Source: OMII01 sp947467385 (lineage in GTDB: Bacteria > Bdellovibrionota_C > UBA2361 > OMII01). From it: a stretch of DNA of 64,000 nt. This document shows, in pieces, positions 18,064 through 26,303 of this stretch. Each line of letters opens with the position of its first letter. The first letter of the stretch is position 1. The notes under the pieces were generated by a model that was not told the DNA's origin, ran no database searches, and saw only the letters and a program-made list of their open reading frames with translations. The position numbers and the translations under genes are program-made. The stretch is taken from NCBI GenBank assembly GCA_044360075.1, contig JBIKLA010000015.1, positions 19,871-83,870 of the forward strand, in the 5' to 3' direction.

Positions 18064-18100
18064 GTAAAAAAAAAGGGAGCGGAAAATCCGCTCCCTTTTC
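18064..18100 (-). terminator. Rho-independent terminator of the DsbA-like gene
   Basis: A perfect GGGAGCGGA / TCCGCTCCC stem with a 3-4 base loop. On the minus strand it is followed by a run of nine T, 25 bases after the stop of the DsbA-like gene. The stem is also flanked by A-runs on the other side. Confidence 0.9.
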
Positions 18101-18124
18101 GGCATCGCTAGTGCCGCTCGCAGG

Positions 18125-18910
18125 CTATTTGCCCGCGGCGTTGTTGAGCCAACGATCAATGATGCCCTTGAAGTGCGACACTGGGTATGCGCCCTTCACC
18201 GCAACTCCGTTGACGAAGAACCCAGGGGTTCCCTGGATGCCGTTCTTCTGTCCTACCTCTGCGTCCTCTTCAACGGCCTTCTCGGCGGCTGCGGACTTCC
18301 TGTCAGCATCGAACTTTTTCATGTCGAGACCAAGCTTTGTGGCGGTTGCTGTGTAGAAGGCATCCCCCAGCTTGTCCTGGTTCTTGAACAGCTCATCGTG
18401 GAATTCCCAGAACTTGCCTTGCTGCTGAGCAGCCCAGGAAGCCTTAGCAGCTGGCGTAGCCTCCTTGTGGAAGGGAAGCGGGTAGTGCTTGAAGGCGACC
18501 TTGACATCCTTCGGGTACGCCTTCATGACTGCTTCCATCGTCTCGTAGCCCTTGCTGCAGTACGGGCACTCAAAGTCCGAGAACTCGATGATCGTTACCT
18601 TGGCGTCCTTCGGGCCCTTCACCGGGCTTGAGCCGATGTCGATTTTCACCGGGTTCTTGAACTGCGTCTCGAAGTCAGCCGCCTCCTGCTCCTGCTGCTT
18701 CTTTGCAGAATCAAGCTGCTTCTTCTGGAAGTAGCGCTCAACAGTTGAGCTGATCTTCTCGGCCCCTGAGTCGCTCTGCATGTACTTGTCCATGGCAGCC
18801 GAGAAATCCTTGTCTGAGATCTCAGCTGATACCGGAGTGGCGAGGGCCAGCAGGGCTGTGCCGGCAGTTAAAGCGAGGGCTGAAAAACGGTAGTGAATTG
18901 TTGTTTTCAT
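18125..18910 (-). CDS. Periplasmic DsbA-family thiol-disulfide oxidoreductase
   Basis: A 261-residue exported protein: signal peptide at residues 1-29 (ending ATPVSA), a charged helical linker (residues 45-80, QKKQLDSAKKQQEQEAADF), then a DsbA/thioredoxin_4 domain with FECPYC and the cis-Pro loop GTPGFFVNG. Such proteins make or isomerise disulfides or assist periplasmic and outer-membrane protein folding. ATG at 18910 is chosen because it starts the signal peptide; upstream in-frame codons to 18982 precede the hydrophobic core by too far. It stands alone, followed by a good terminator. Confidence 0.92.
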   Translation of the reverse strand: MKTTIHYRFSALALTAGTALLALATPVSAEISDKDFSAAMDKYMQSDSGAEKISSTVERYFQKKQLDSAKKQQEQEAADFETQFKNPVKIDIGSSPVKGPKDAKVTIIEFSDFECPYCSKGYETMEAVMKAYPKDVKVAFKHYPLPFHKEATPAAKASWAAQQQGKFWEFHDELFKNQDKLGDAFYTATATKLGLDMKKFDADRKSAAAEKAVEEDAEVGQKNGIQGTPGFFVNGVAVKGAYPVSHFKGIIDRWLNNAAGK

Positions 18911-19175
18911 ACTTGGCGTAGGTCTCATGAATGTAAGTTTACTGACGCTTATGGAACTTAAGGACCCTGCAACACCATGCACTCAAGCCTCACGGGCCGA
19001 AAAGGACCGTTTTGAGGGTCGCACACCCCACAGCGATTACAGGGGAATAACAGAAAAAACGGCAGCCGACAAACAGTATTGGAGGAGCCCTGATAATCAT
19101 GGCGCTTTGGACTTTATTCGGGTATTCACCGTCCGTACCTAAGGGCAGACGTGCCCGTTTCTTATGAGGTAGCTT
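18911..19175. other. Divergent intergenic region with small stem-loop leader
   Basis: Holds the promoters of the DsbA-like and cyclophilin genes, both encoding periplasmic folding factors. A GGGCA/TGCCC stem-loop at 19143-19156 followed by GTTTCTT lies just before the ribosome-binding GAGGT of the cyclophilin gene, and could be a weak attenuator. No other gene seen. Confidence 0.4.
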
Positions 19176-19769
19176 ATGGAGAAAAGTATGCTTTTATCGA
19201 TATGTGCGATCGCAGGCGTCTTCTTGGGTTTTGCGTCTGTGGCCGCTGCCGCGGGCGACATGACCGCCGAGATTAAGACCAACAAGGGAACGATCGAGGT
19301 TAAGCTCACCCCGGATAAGACTCCGATTACGGTAGCAAACTTCGTAAATTTGGCCCAAAATGGTTTTTATAACGGCATTTCATTTCATCGCGTCATCCCG
19401 GACTTTATGGTTCAGGGTGGTGATCCGACAGGTAGCGGTGCCGGTGGGCCGGGATACCGCTTCGAGGACGAGTTTAATCCGACACTCAGGCACGATGGGC
19501 CGGGAGTTCTCTCGATGGCCAACGCTGGTCCGGGAACTAACGGCAGCCAGTTCTTCATCACCCATGTCCCTACCCCGTGGCTTGACGGCAAGCACACAAT
19601 CTTCGGCCGGGTTGTTCAGGGACAGTCGGTTGTTGACTCGATTAAGCAGGGCGACAAGATCGAGAGCATCACGATCAAGGGCGACACGACTGCGCTCTTC
19701 AACGAGCCGGCTGTGAAGGCCAAGCTTGCGGCTTGGAACGAAGCCTTGAGCAAGAACAAGAAGGCCTAG
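19176..19769 (+). CDS. Periplasmic cyclophilin-type peptidyl-prolyl isomerase
   Basis: A 197-residue PPIase of the PpiA type. A signal peptide (residues 1-28, ending VAAAAG) precedes a cyclophilin domain with FHRVIPDFMVQGGDPTG (catalytic Arg), GVLSMANAGPGTNGSQFFI and the WLDGKHTIFGRV loop. It accelerates proline isomerisation of exported proteins. The ATG at 19176 follows GAGGT by five bases; an ATG at 19188 is a possible shorter start. It is monocistronic, ended by a strong terminator, and diverges from a DsbA-like gene, so two periplasmic folding enzymes share an intergenic region. Confidence 0.95.
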   Translation: MEKSMLLSICAIAGVFLGFASVAAAAGDMTAEIKTNKGTIEVKLTPDKTPITVANFVNLAQNGFYNGISFHRVIPDFMVQGGDPTGSGAGGPGYRFEDEFNPTLRHDGPGVLSMANAGPGTNGSQFFITHVPTPWLDGKHTIFGRVVQGQSVVDSIKQGDKIESITIKGDTTALFNEPAVKAKLAAWNEALSKNKKA

Positions 19770-19785
19770 GCCTCAGCGCATGCTA

Positions 19786-19830
19786 GAAAAAAAGGGTCCG
19801 GGGGCACATGCTCCCGGACCCTCTTTTTTT
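19786..19830. terminator. Bidirectional terminator between cyclophilin and htpX genes
   Basis: GGGTCCGGGGGC / GCTCCCGGACCC hairpin with a short ACAT loop, flanked by seven A on the left and a T-run (TCTTTTTTT) on the right. It can therefore end both convergent transcripts. Confidence 0.93.
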
Positions 19831-19851
19831 GCCTGTGGTCGAACCGCCGGA

Positions 19852-20715
19852 CTAGTAAGCGCCAGCGCGAAGAGCCTCGATACGCTTCTCAAGCGGGGGG
19901 TGTGAGGCAAAGAATCGTCCAACGCCGCCGGCAATCTTGAGCGTTGCAAGCGCCGCGTCCTTGTCGTAGCGGCGGTACGCCACGGAGAGTCGCTCAAGAG
20001 CCGCAATCATGTCCTCCCGGCCAGCGTACTTGGCGCCGCCAGCATCCGCGCGGAACTCGCGGTGGCGCGAGAATGCAGCAACAACGAGCATGCCCAGAAC
20101 CCCAAGCACCAGCTCAAGCACCAGGGTTACCGCGAACTGGATCCCGGCACGGTTTTCCTCTCGCATGTTCTGAGATATGGCCCAAGCGGCAACACGGGCG
20201 AAGAACATTACAAAGGCATTCACAACGCCCTGAAGGAGGGTCATCGTCACCATATCACCGTTGCTAATATGCGCGATCTCATGCGCGGCGACACCCTCAA
20301 TTTCATCTCTGCTCATCGTGCCAAGCAGCCCCGTCGAGAACGCAACTAGAGAGTGTCGTTTTGAGGGGCCTGTAGCGAAGGCGTTCACTTCAGGGCTATT
20401 CCAAATTCCAACCTCAGGGGTGACCGGTAGCCCTGCTTTGCGGGAGAGGTGCTCAACCATCGAGACCAGCCACCCCAGCTCAGCAGAGTGCTTCTCGACA
20501 ACCTTCACGCCGAGGCTCATCTTCGCCATCCACTTGGAGATACCCAAAGAAATGAGAGAGCCCGCCATACCCCACACAAGGCAGAACGCCGCGAGCTGCT
20601 TGAAATCGATGCCCTGCTGATAGAGGTAGTAATTGACTCCCAGGAGGGACAGGAGAATGTTGATCGTGAGAACGATCAGGATGTTCGTGACAAGAAAAAG
20701 AAAGACTCGTTTCAT
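19852..20715 (-). CDS. htpX: Membrane-bound zinc metalloprotease HtpX
   Basis: M48B protease of 287 residues for membrane protein quality control. Two N-terminal membrane helices (residues 3-27 and 38-58), the zinc-binding HEIAH near residues 144-148, two further hydrophobic helices (residues 155-180 and 195-215), then the third ligand in REFRADAGGAKYAG. The end HPPLEKRIEAL is also typical. It is monocistronic and shares a bidirectional terminator with the cyclophilin gene. Confidence 0.97.
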   Translation of the reverse strand: MKRVFLFLVTNILIVLTINILLSLLGVNYYLYQQGIDFKQLAAFCLVWGMAGSLISLGISKWMAKMSLGVKVVEKHSAELGWLVSMVEHLSRKAGLPVTPEVGIWNSPEVNAFATGPSKRHSLVAFSTGLLGTMSRDEIEGVAAHEIAHISNGDMVTMTLLQGVVNAFVMFFARVAAWAISQNMREENRAGIQFAVTLVLELVLGVLGMLVVAAFSRHREFRADAGGAKYAGREDMIAALERLSVAYRRYDKDAALATLKIAGGVGRFFASHPPLEKRIEALRAGAY

Positions 20716-20847
20716 GTATGTTTGCCTAAACGAAGTTATACCTTAGGGAGACCCTATGGGAATCGGCACTATTAAATAGCGGACCCAGAATCCCAGGGCT
20801 ACTATCTAAGCATCTCTAGCTAAGATATCAAACAAAAAGGGTGCGGT

Positions 20848-21870
20848 ATGAGGTTACTTAAGGAGCTCTCTGAGGCTGGCGGTGTTTCGGGACGGGAGGA
20901 TGCTATCCGGAAGATAGTGATGCGCGAGCTCAAGGGGCACGTCGACTCGCTGACAGTGGACACGATGGGGAACGTCATCGCCCTCCGAAAGGGCAGCTCA
21001 AAGGAGCGGCAGCGAATCATGTTCGCTGCCCACATGGACGAGATCGGCTTTTATGCCAGCTACGTTGATGACGCCGGATTCGTGCGGCTTCAAGAGGTGG
21101 GCGGATTCGATACGAGAAACCTCTTCGCCCGCCGTGTTGTGGTGCACTCAAAGAGGGGCCCCTTGCGCGGGGTGCTCACTGCATCCGCCAAGCCGATCCA
21201 CATGTCGACTCCAGAGGAGCGGCGTGGCTACAAGGAGGTCTCAGACTTTTACGTTGACCTGGGTCTCCCAGGCAAAGAGGTGAAGAAGCGCGTTGAGGTC
21301 GGAGACATGGTGACGCTCGATGCGCCCTTCGTCGAGTTTGGAAGCTATGCCAGCGGCAAATGTCTAGACAATCGCGTGCAGGTGTACGTCGGAATACGGG
21401 CGTTGCAGGCCTTAAAGAAGCGCCCGAAGGATGACATCTATGGTGTCTTTACGGTGCAGGAGGAGGTTGGACTGCGCGGCGCGTTCACGAGCACCTACGG
21501 CATCGAGCCCCACATCGGTATCGCGCTCGATACTACGGTCGCAGCTGATATCCCAGGTGTCCCCGGAGAGCAGCGGGTTACATCTTTGGGGAAGGGGGTT
21601 GGAATCAAAGTCCTAGACGGCAACCTCATAAGCCACCGAGGCCTCGTCGATGAGTTTGTGGCGTTAGCCAAGAGAAATAAGATCACCTACCAGCTTGAGA
21701 TCCTGCCCCGAGGCGGGACTGATGCGGGCGCTATCCAACGGTCGCGCACGGGAGTCAAGACGATCACTCTCTCCATCCCCACTCGCTATTTACACACAGT
21801 GGTGGAGACTGTGCACAAGGATGACGTACTCGCCACCGAGGCCCTGCTCAAGAAGTTCCTTGATAAATAG
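20848..21870 (+). CDS. M42 family metallopeptidase (glutamyl/leucyl aminopeptidase-like)
   Basis: A 340-residue cytoplasmic peptidase of the M42 family, which form large tetrahedral (dodecameric) aminopeptidases. Metal ligands and catalytic residues appear in order: FAAHMDEIGF (His, Asp), CLDNRVQVYV (bridging Asp), VQEEVGLRGA (catalytic Glu pair), ALDTTVAADIPG and the C-terminal PTRYLHTVVETVHKDD (His). The GVSGRED start is typical. Monocistronic on the plus strand, about 190 bases before csrA. Exact peptide preference unknown. Confidence 0.94.
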   Translation: MRLLKELSEAGGVSGREDAIRKIVMRELKGHVDSLTVDTMGNVIALRKGSSKERQRIMFAAHMDEIGFYASYVDDAGFVRLQEVGGFDTRNLFARRVVVHSKRGPLRGVLTASAKPIHMSTPEERRGYKEVSDFYVDLGLPGKEVKKRVEVGDMVTLDAPFVEFGSYASGKCLDNRVQVYVGIRALQALKKRPKDDIYGVFTVQEEVGLRGAFTSTYGIEPHIGIALDTTVAADIPGVPGEQRVTSLGKGVGIKVLDGNLISHRGLVDEFVALAKRNKITYQLEILPRGGTDAGAIQRSRTGVKTITLSIPTRYLHTVVETVHKDDVLATEALLKKFLDK

Positions 21871-22063
21871 GGGACCTTTGGCCACGATTGAGACGAGGTT
21901 TTGGTGGAGAGTAGCGGGCACCCCCGATTGAGCCGAGCTATTTGCCTGTGATCGCTAGCTTTTTCTGATTGCGGCCCAACATTCAATCAGTTAATCCTAA
22001 AGTGGTCGACACGTCATCTTAAAGCAGTACAACAAGGAAGTTGCGCCAGGGAAGGCATAGCAA

Positions 22064-22450
22064 ATGTTAATTCTGACACGTAAGCCAGGTGAGAGTCTTT
22101 ACATCGGTGATGAGGTAGTCGTCACCATCGTTGAGATAAAGGGTAATCAGGTGCGGGTCGGCATTAAGGCCCCGGCTGATAGGCGAATTTACCGCGAAGA
22201 GATCTACATGCAGATTCTCGAAGAGAACAAGAAAGCTGCAGAGGGAGACATTAGCGGTAGCGTGCTTGATCAGTTGAGCGGGTGGCAGGGGAGCTCTCGG
22301 GAGGCCGGTGCTGCAGGCGCAGGGCCGCGAACCTCGAAGATCTCGGCAACGACGCCTAAGGGCCGAAGCCAGGACAAGGCATCACAGGGCTCCACAGGCG
22401 TGTCAGGGAAAGTACGTGGCACCCCTCAACATGAGGGAGGCAAGGAATAA
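22064..22450 (+). CDS. csrA: Carbon storage regulator CsrA with a long C-terminal tail
   Basis: CsrA binds GGA-containing mRNA leaders and blocks translation, often of flagellin. Residues 1-60 are a normal CsrA domain (MLILTRKPGESLYIGDEVVV, then VRVGIKAPADRRIYREEIY). Unusually the protein continues to 128 residues with a Gly/Ser/Lys/Ala-rich, probably disordered tail, about twice the usual length. Its stop overlaps the fliW start (TAATG). FliW is the known protein antagonist that binds CsrA and links it to flagellin level, so the pair forms the flagellar feedback switch here, matching flgK-flgL earlier in the window. Confidence 0.95.
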   Translation: MLILTRKPGESLYIGDEVVVTIVEIKGNQVRVGIKAPADRRIYREEIYMQILEENKKAAEGDISGSVLDQLSGWQGSSREAGAAGAGPRTSKISATTPKGRSQDKASQGSTGVSGKVRGTPQHEGGKE

Positions 22451-22983
22451 TGAGCGACGCAAGCGACAACCAAAAAGACCTGATTACCTTCCAGAGCGGG
22501 CGCTTTGGCGAGATGCAGGTTCCTGCCGCCAGTATTATTGAGGTGCCGGCTGGCATCATCGGATTTCCGCACGCGACTCGCTACGTTATGCTTGAGCATA
22601 AATATCCCGTTTCGTGGCTGCACGCAGTGGACGATCCGAACCTGGCGTTCGTGGTGATCGACGGGTTTGAGATAGGCCAGCAGTTTGACTTCAAGCCGCC
22701 GCTCACCGACAAGGAGTGCGACTTCAAGGAGGAGGATGAGTTTGCGATCCTCATCGTCGTTACGGTTCGCCCCGATCCGCGCCTCACAACGGCCAACCTC
22801 AAGGCTCCAATCTTCGTCAACATGCGGAACCGACGCGGTGTTCAGGTGATCTTCGACGATCCGCGCTACTCAACTCGCTTTCCGCTCGGCGCCCAAGAGC
22901 CACAGCCCCCAGCAGCGGCTGAGGGTGGAGAGGCTGCCCCTGAGGCGCAGGGCGCTCTCAAGACTGGCGACGCCGGAAAGTAG
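22450..22983 (+). CDS. fliW: Flagellar assembly factor FliW
   Basis: FliW binds CsrA allosterically and also flagellin, relieving CsrA repression when flagellin is exported. The 177-residue protein has the FliW core at residues 10-145 (FQSGRFGEMQVPAASIIEVP with GIIGFPHATRYVML, then LTTANLKAPIFVNMRNRRGVQVIFDD). A 25-residue Ala/Pro/Glu-rich tail follows. Translationally coupled to csrA by a TAATG overlap. Both partners carry low-complexity C-terminal extensions. Confidence 0.96.
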   Translation: MSDASDNQKDLITFQSGRFGEMQVPAASIIEVPAGIIGFPHATRYVMLEHKYPVSWLHAVDDPNLAFVVIDGFEIGQQFDFKPPLTDKECDFKEEDEFAILIVVTVRPDPRLTTANLKAPIFVNMRNRRGVQVIFDDPRYSTRFPLGAQEPQPPAAAEGGEAAPEAQGALKTGDAGK

Positions 22984-22991
22984 TCCCCTTC

Positions 22992-24680
22992 CTATTTCAA
23001 GTTTTCGCCGGAACCTCGGTAGATGTTCCAGTGATTTGTTTCAGCCAGCTTTTGCTTGCCCGGCGCGAGCTTTTCAAACTGAGCCTCATTCCTGTCACGA
23101 ACCACGAAGATATCTGCGTCAGAGGTTGCTATCTCGTCGTCCTTCAGGTGGATGATCTTGAGTGATGGATTCGAGTGGAGCGGCCCATAGAAGTTCACCG
23201 AAAAGGGATAGTAGAGCGGGAATGCGACCCGCAGCTCCCTGTCCGGCTTGCCGAAGGTGCTGGCAAGGTCAAGCACCCGGCGCGAGGACCGGCGTCCTGA
23301 GAGATGGTTATTCCAGCAGAGGCAGGCGAGAGTGAACACGATCACCGAGCATACGGACAGCCGCGCAATCTCCTTTGGCAGCGACCGCTCGGAGGAGGAG
23401 ACACGAAGGGAGATCCAAAACATTCCGGCGACGACGAAGGCGAGAGCGACGACCGAAGTAGGGGTCTCGTACCAATTCCACCCGATAATTGAGCCTATGA
23501 TAGCGGCCAGAATAAGGATGACACCGAGCCATCTGCACGCGGTGCGGGTGAACTCCCGAGCGGAATCGACGGGCTCGAGGCGCTTCGCCCACAAGACGGC
23601 AGCCAGAAAGGCAAAGCCCGGCACTGACGGCAAGAGGTACGTCGCCGTGTACTGCCGCGCTGGGATTAAGAGCAGCGGACAGCAGACCGCCCACAGGATA
23701 GCGTAGAGGAGCTCGGAATCATCGCTGATGGCTTTCGCGCAAGAGCGGCTGAAGATCTTTTTCCGGGCAGCGACGAGCCAAGCAAGAAGGATCAGCGCCC
23801 AAGGGAAGACGGCTGGCACCATCATTAACCACGCGGCGCCGGTAATCTGCCTATGTCCCGAGCCGTACTTGTCGCCGTAGTCCTTGCTCATGAACCGGCC
23901 GAAGTTCTCGTTGATAAAGAAGTACTTCAGGAAGCCCGGCGTCTTCATCTCCGCAAGAGCAAACCAGGGAACAACGATCGCGAGGAATACGAGCGATCCG
24001 GTGAACCATGGAATCGCCGAAAATTGGCTCGGCCACGATCCTGTCTTAACACGGCGAGCAAGAAGCCAGGGCGCGATCACCATCCCGGGCAGCACGCATG
24101 AGATCGGTCCCTTGACTAGGAATCCGATGCCCAGGCCGACGAAGAAGAGGTAGCCCCACGCATTCGAGAACCACGAGCCTGGTTTCCTGGCTGTTTGGTA
24201 AAAGCCGGAGATCGCCAAGGTGGTGCCAAGGGTGAGGGTCATGTCGAGAGTAGCCGAGCCCGCGAGGAAGAAGGTCATGGTCGAGCTGGCGAACACGAGT
24301 GCGGCTATGTAGCTTGCGGCATTACCAGCCACGCGCCGAGCAAGCTGCATTAAGGCAAACCCAACCCCGAGGGCGCTTAGGACTCCAGGCAGCCTTGCCG
24401 CAAATGAGTTAAAGCCCAGCGAGAGAAAGCTTAGCTGCATCAGCCAAAAATGAAGCGGCGGCTTACCGTCGTACGGCTGCTCTACACCGTCGATGACAAT
24501 CCACGGAGTTACCCAATCATGCTTGTCGAGCATGAGCTTCGCCACGAGGCCGTACCGTCCCTCTGTCGAGTCCACTAGATCGGGGATGGACAGGGATAGG
24601 AGTCGCAATAGAACTATGGTTGCGAGAACGGCGAGGGCAACCTTGGTAAACTTATCTGAAGCCGGGCTGTTAGAACTCAC
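22992..24680 (-). CDS. ArnT-like GT39/GT83 membrane glycosyltransferase
   Basis: Polytopic transferase of about 562 residues with some 11-12 membrane helices and a C-terminal periplasmic part. DSTEGRYG in the first periplasmic loop is the catalytic-Asp motif of polyprenyl-phosphate sugar transferases (ArnT/PMT), and DGKPPLHFW is also characteristic. It would transfer a sugar from undecaprenyl-phosphate to lipid A, a protein or another cell-envelope acceptor. GTG at 24680 after AGGAG is preferred; a GTG at 24731 is in frame. It converges with fliW at an 8-base gap. Substrate unknown. Confidence 0.88.
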   Translation of the reverse strand: MSSNSPASDKFTKVALAVLATIVLLRLLSLSIPDLVDSTEGRYGLVAKLMLDKHDWVTPWIVIDGVEQPYDGKPPLHFWLMQLSFLSLGFNSFAARLPGVLSALGVGFALMQLARRVAGNAASYIAALVFASSTMTFFLAGSATLDMTLTLGTTLAISGFYQTARKPGSWFSNAWGYLFFVGLGIGFLVKGPISCVLPGMVIAPWLLARRVKTGSWPSQFSAIPWFTGSLVFLAIVVPWFALAEMKTPGFLKYFFINENFGRFMSKDYGDKYGSGHRQITGAAWLMMVPAVFPWALILLAWLVAARKKIFSRSCAKAISDDSELLYAILWAVCCPLLLIPARQYTATYLLPSVPGFAFLAAVLWAKRLEPVDSAREFTRTACRWLGVILILAAIIGSIIGWNWYETPTSVVALAFVVAGMFWISLRVSSSERSLPKEIARLSVCSVIVFTLACLCWNNHLSGRRSSRRVLDLASTFGKPDRELRVAFPLYYPFSVNFYGPLHSNPSLKIIHLKDDEIATSDADIFVVRDRNEAQFEKLAPGKQKLAETNHWNIYRGSGENLK

Positions 24681-24999
24681 AAAACTCCTGAGAATACCTC
24701 TTTTTAGCGCCCGCACGTTACCACCCGACACGGAGGATTACGAGGTTTCGAGCTGGTTTAGTTGAGCAAGCAGGATTTTTTTTTCTGGCTAAGATGGCGG
24801 ATGAACAGGAAAAAAGAAGGGAGCGACTGACGGATAGTATTGGGGAGGTTGGTGGCTACTATCCGTCAGCGCTCCGCGACTACCCTCGTTGACGCCCCAT
24901 CATCAACCCTATTCAGCGTCGACTCAGGTTTTTCGACATCTTACCTCTAAGCCGCCAGTTTTATTGCCCCAAGCACAAAGGTTTTCAAAGGGCTCACTC
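24681..24999. other. Intergenic region with a long imperfect hairpin
   Basis: About 320 bases between divergent genes. The notable content is a 20-bp stem at 24820-24875. A T-rich stretch (24777-24784) sits near the glycosyltransferase start. No coding signal seen. Confidence 0.5.
24820..24875 (-). repeat. 20-bp-stem hairpin upstream of lipoprotein hydrolase
   Basis: Left arm GGAGCGACTGACGGATAGTA and right arm TACTATCCGTCAGCGCTCC pair along 19-20 positions with a single A/C mismatch around a 17-base loop. On the minus strand it is followed by CTTCTTTTTT, so it could act as a terminator for antisense or readthrough transcription. On the plus strand it would be a leader structure for the gene at 25000. 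Confidence 0.75.
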
Positions 25000-26286
25000 A
25001 TGTCTCTTCGCACCAAGCGCTCGGGGCAGCGCATCGCCTCCGCGTCGCTGCTGATGCTCGCTGCCGTGCTCGCGCAGGTGGCCGGATGCATCCGGGTGTC
25101 CGGCAACGGCACGTACGACGGGCCTCCGCCGCGACCGCAGGCGATGAACCTCTACTACTCGCCGGAGGAGTCGTACGGAACCTCTCGCATCGAGATCCAG
25201 AAGACCACGGACAACTACACCCTCAAGCACATCACCGTCGACTCATACGCTGGTCCTATCGTGATAGACTTCTTTCAGGCGGCCGAGGGATCCGACTCGC
25301 TGATTCTCGTGTTTCCTGTGCTCGGTGGGCAGAACTTTATTGAGCGCCACCTTGCGAGCTACTTCGCCGATGCCGGATTCGACGCTGCGATAGTCAACCG
25401 CAGCAACGAGTTCAAGGACCCCGCAAATTTCGACAAGCTGGAGGAGATCTTTCGCCTCAACTTAATTAGGGATCGGCTCGCCCTCGACTACTTCCAGAAC
25501 GAGTTCGGCAAGGAGAAATTCGGCACCTTCGGCATCAGCCGCGGCGCGATCAACGTGGCGGTCACCGCAGGGGTTGATGAGCGGCTTAAGTACAACGTGT
25601 TAGTCATGGGGGGCACCGACCTTGTGGACCTCTTTCGCGACTCAAACCAGCCTCGCATAGCCCAATACATAAAGACGGTGAGCGAGCAGAAAGGCTTTGA
25701 GGAGGAGCAGTTCTTTGAGGCGCTGCGCAGGCAGGTTCGCACCGACCCCAAAAACACCGCACAGTATCTCGACGGCCGGGACACGCTTTTGATCCTCGGG
25801 ATATTCGACAGGACCGTGCCGTTTGCTTACGGCATGAAGCTTCGGGAGCAGATCGGGCGGCCCGAAACGATTTTTCTGTGCGCGGATCACTATGTCGGAG
25901 TGCTCTACACCCAGACTGTTTCGCTTGTTCCCCCGAGCAAGGAGGATCCCGGCCTCTTCCCCTTTCCGTACGTCGAGGAGGAGGCGCTCAACTTCTTTGA
26001 CAAGCACTTTAACGACTCGATCAACTGGAGTGTCGTCCCGTACCGGGTCCTCCAGGCTCCGCTCAATTTAGCCGCTGAGGGGATTGCTGGAGTCGGCTCC
26101 TTCTTTGAGTGGGCGTTCGACTTCAGCCGCGATATGCCAGAGGCTGAGGCCAACCAGGAGCGGGAGACTTTTTGGGTGAAGGCGCTTGAGCTCAAAGCCG
26201 GAGAGCCATCCCCTCCGCTTGAGGCGCTCGCGCTCGATGAAGCGCCCGTCGTCCAGCCGACAGCACCTCCTGCCGGCCCAACGTAG
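25000..26286 (+). CDS. Alpha/beta-hydrolase fold lipoprotein
   Basis: A 428-residue protein with a lipoprotein signal peptide ending LAQVAGC, so anchored on the periplasmic side of a membrane. The body (residues 70-340) looks like an alpha/beta hydrolase: nucleophile elbow GISRGA, acid in GIFDRTVPF and a likely catalytic His in LCADHYVG. Substrate unknown. A Pro/Ala-rich tail closes the protein. ATG at 25000 is chosen because it begins the signal peptide; the frame is open from 24889. It converges with the C45-family lipoprotein gene at a 17-base gap. Confidence 0.8.
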   Translation: MSLRTKRSGQRIASASLLMLAAVLAQVAGCIRVSGNGTYDGPPPRPQAMNLYYSPEESYGTSRIEIQKTTDNYTLKHITVDSYAGPIVIDFFQAAEGSDSLILVFPVLGGQNFIERHLASYFADAGFDAAIVNRSNEFKDPANFDKLEEIFRLNLIRDRLALDYFQNEFGKEKFGTFGISRGAINVAVTAGVDERLKYNVLVMGGTDLVDLFRDSNQPRIAQYIKTVSEQKGFEEEQFFEALRRQVRTDPKNTAQYLDGRDTLLILGIFDRTVPFAYGMKLREQIGRPETIFLCADHYVGVLYTQTVSLVPPSKEDPGLFPFPYVEEEALNFFDKHFNDSINWSVVPYRVLQAPLNLAAEGIAGVGSFFEWAFDFSRDMPEAEANQERETFWVKALELKAGEPSPPLEALALDEAPVVQPTAPPAGPT

Positions 26287-26303
26287 CGCGTGCGGTGCAG
26301 CGG

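Noticed and set aside
17896..18159. 87-codon minus-strand frame between the phosphofructokinase and DsbA-like genes
   Set aside because: It runs through the rho-independent terminator and into the end of the DsbA-like gene; non-coding.
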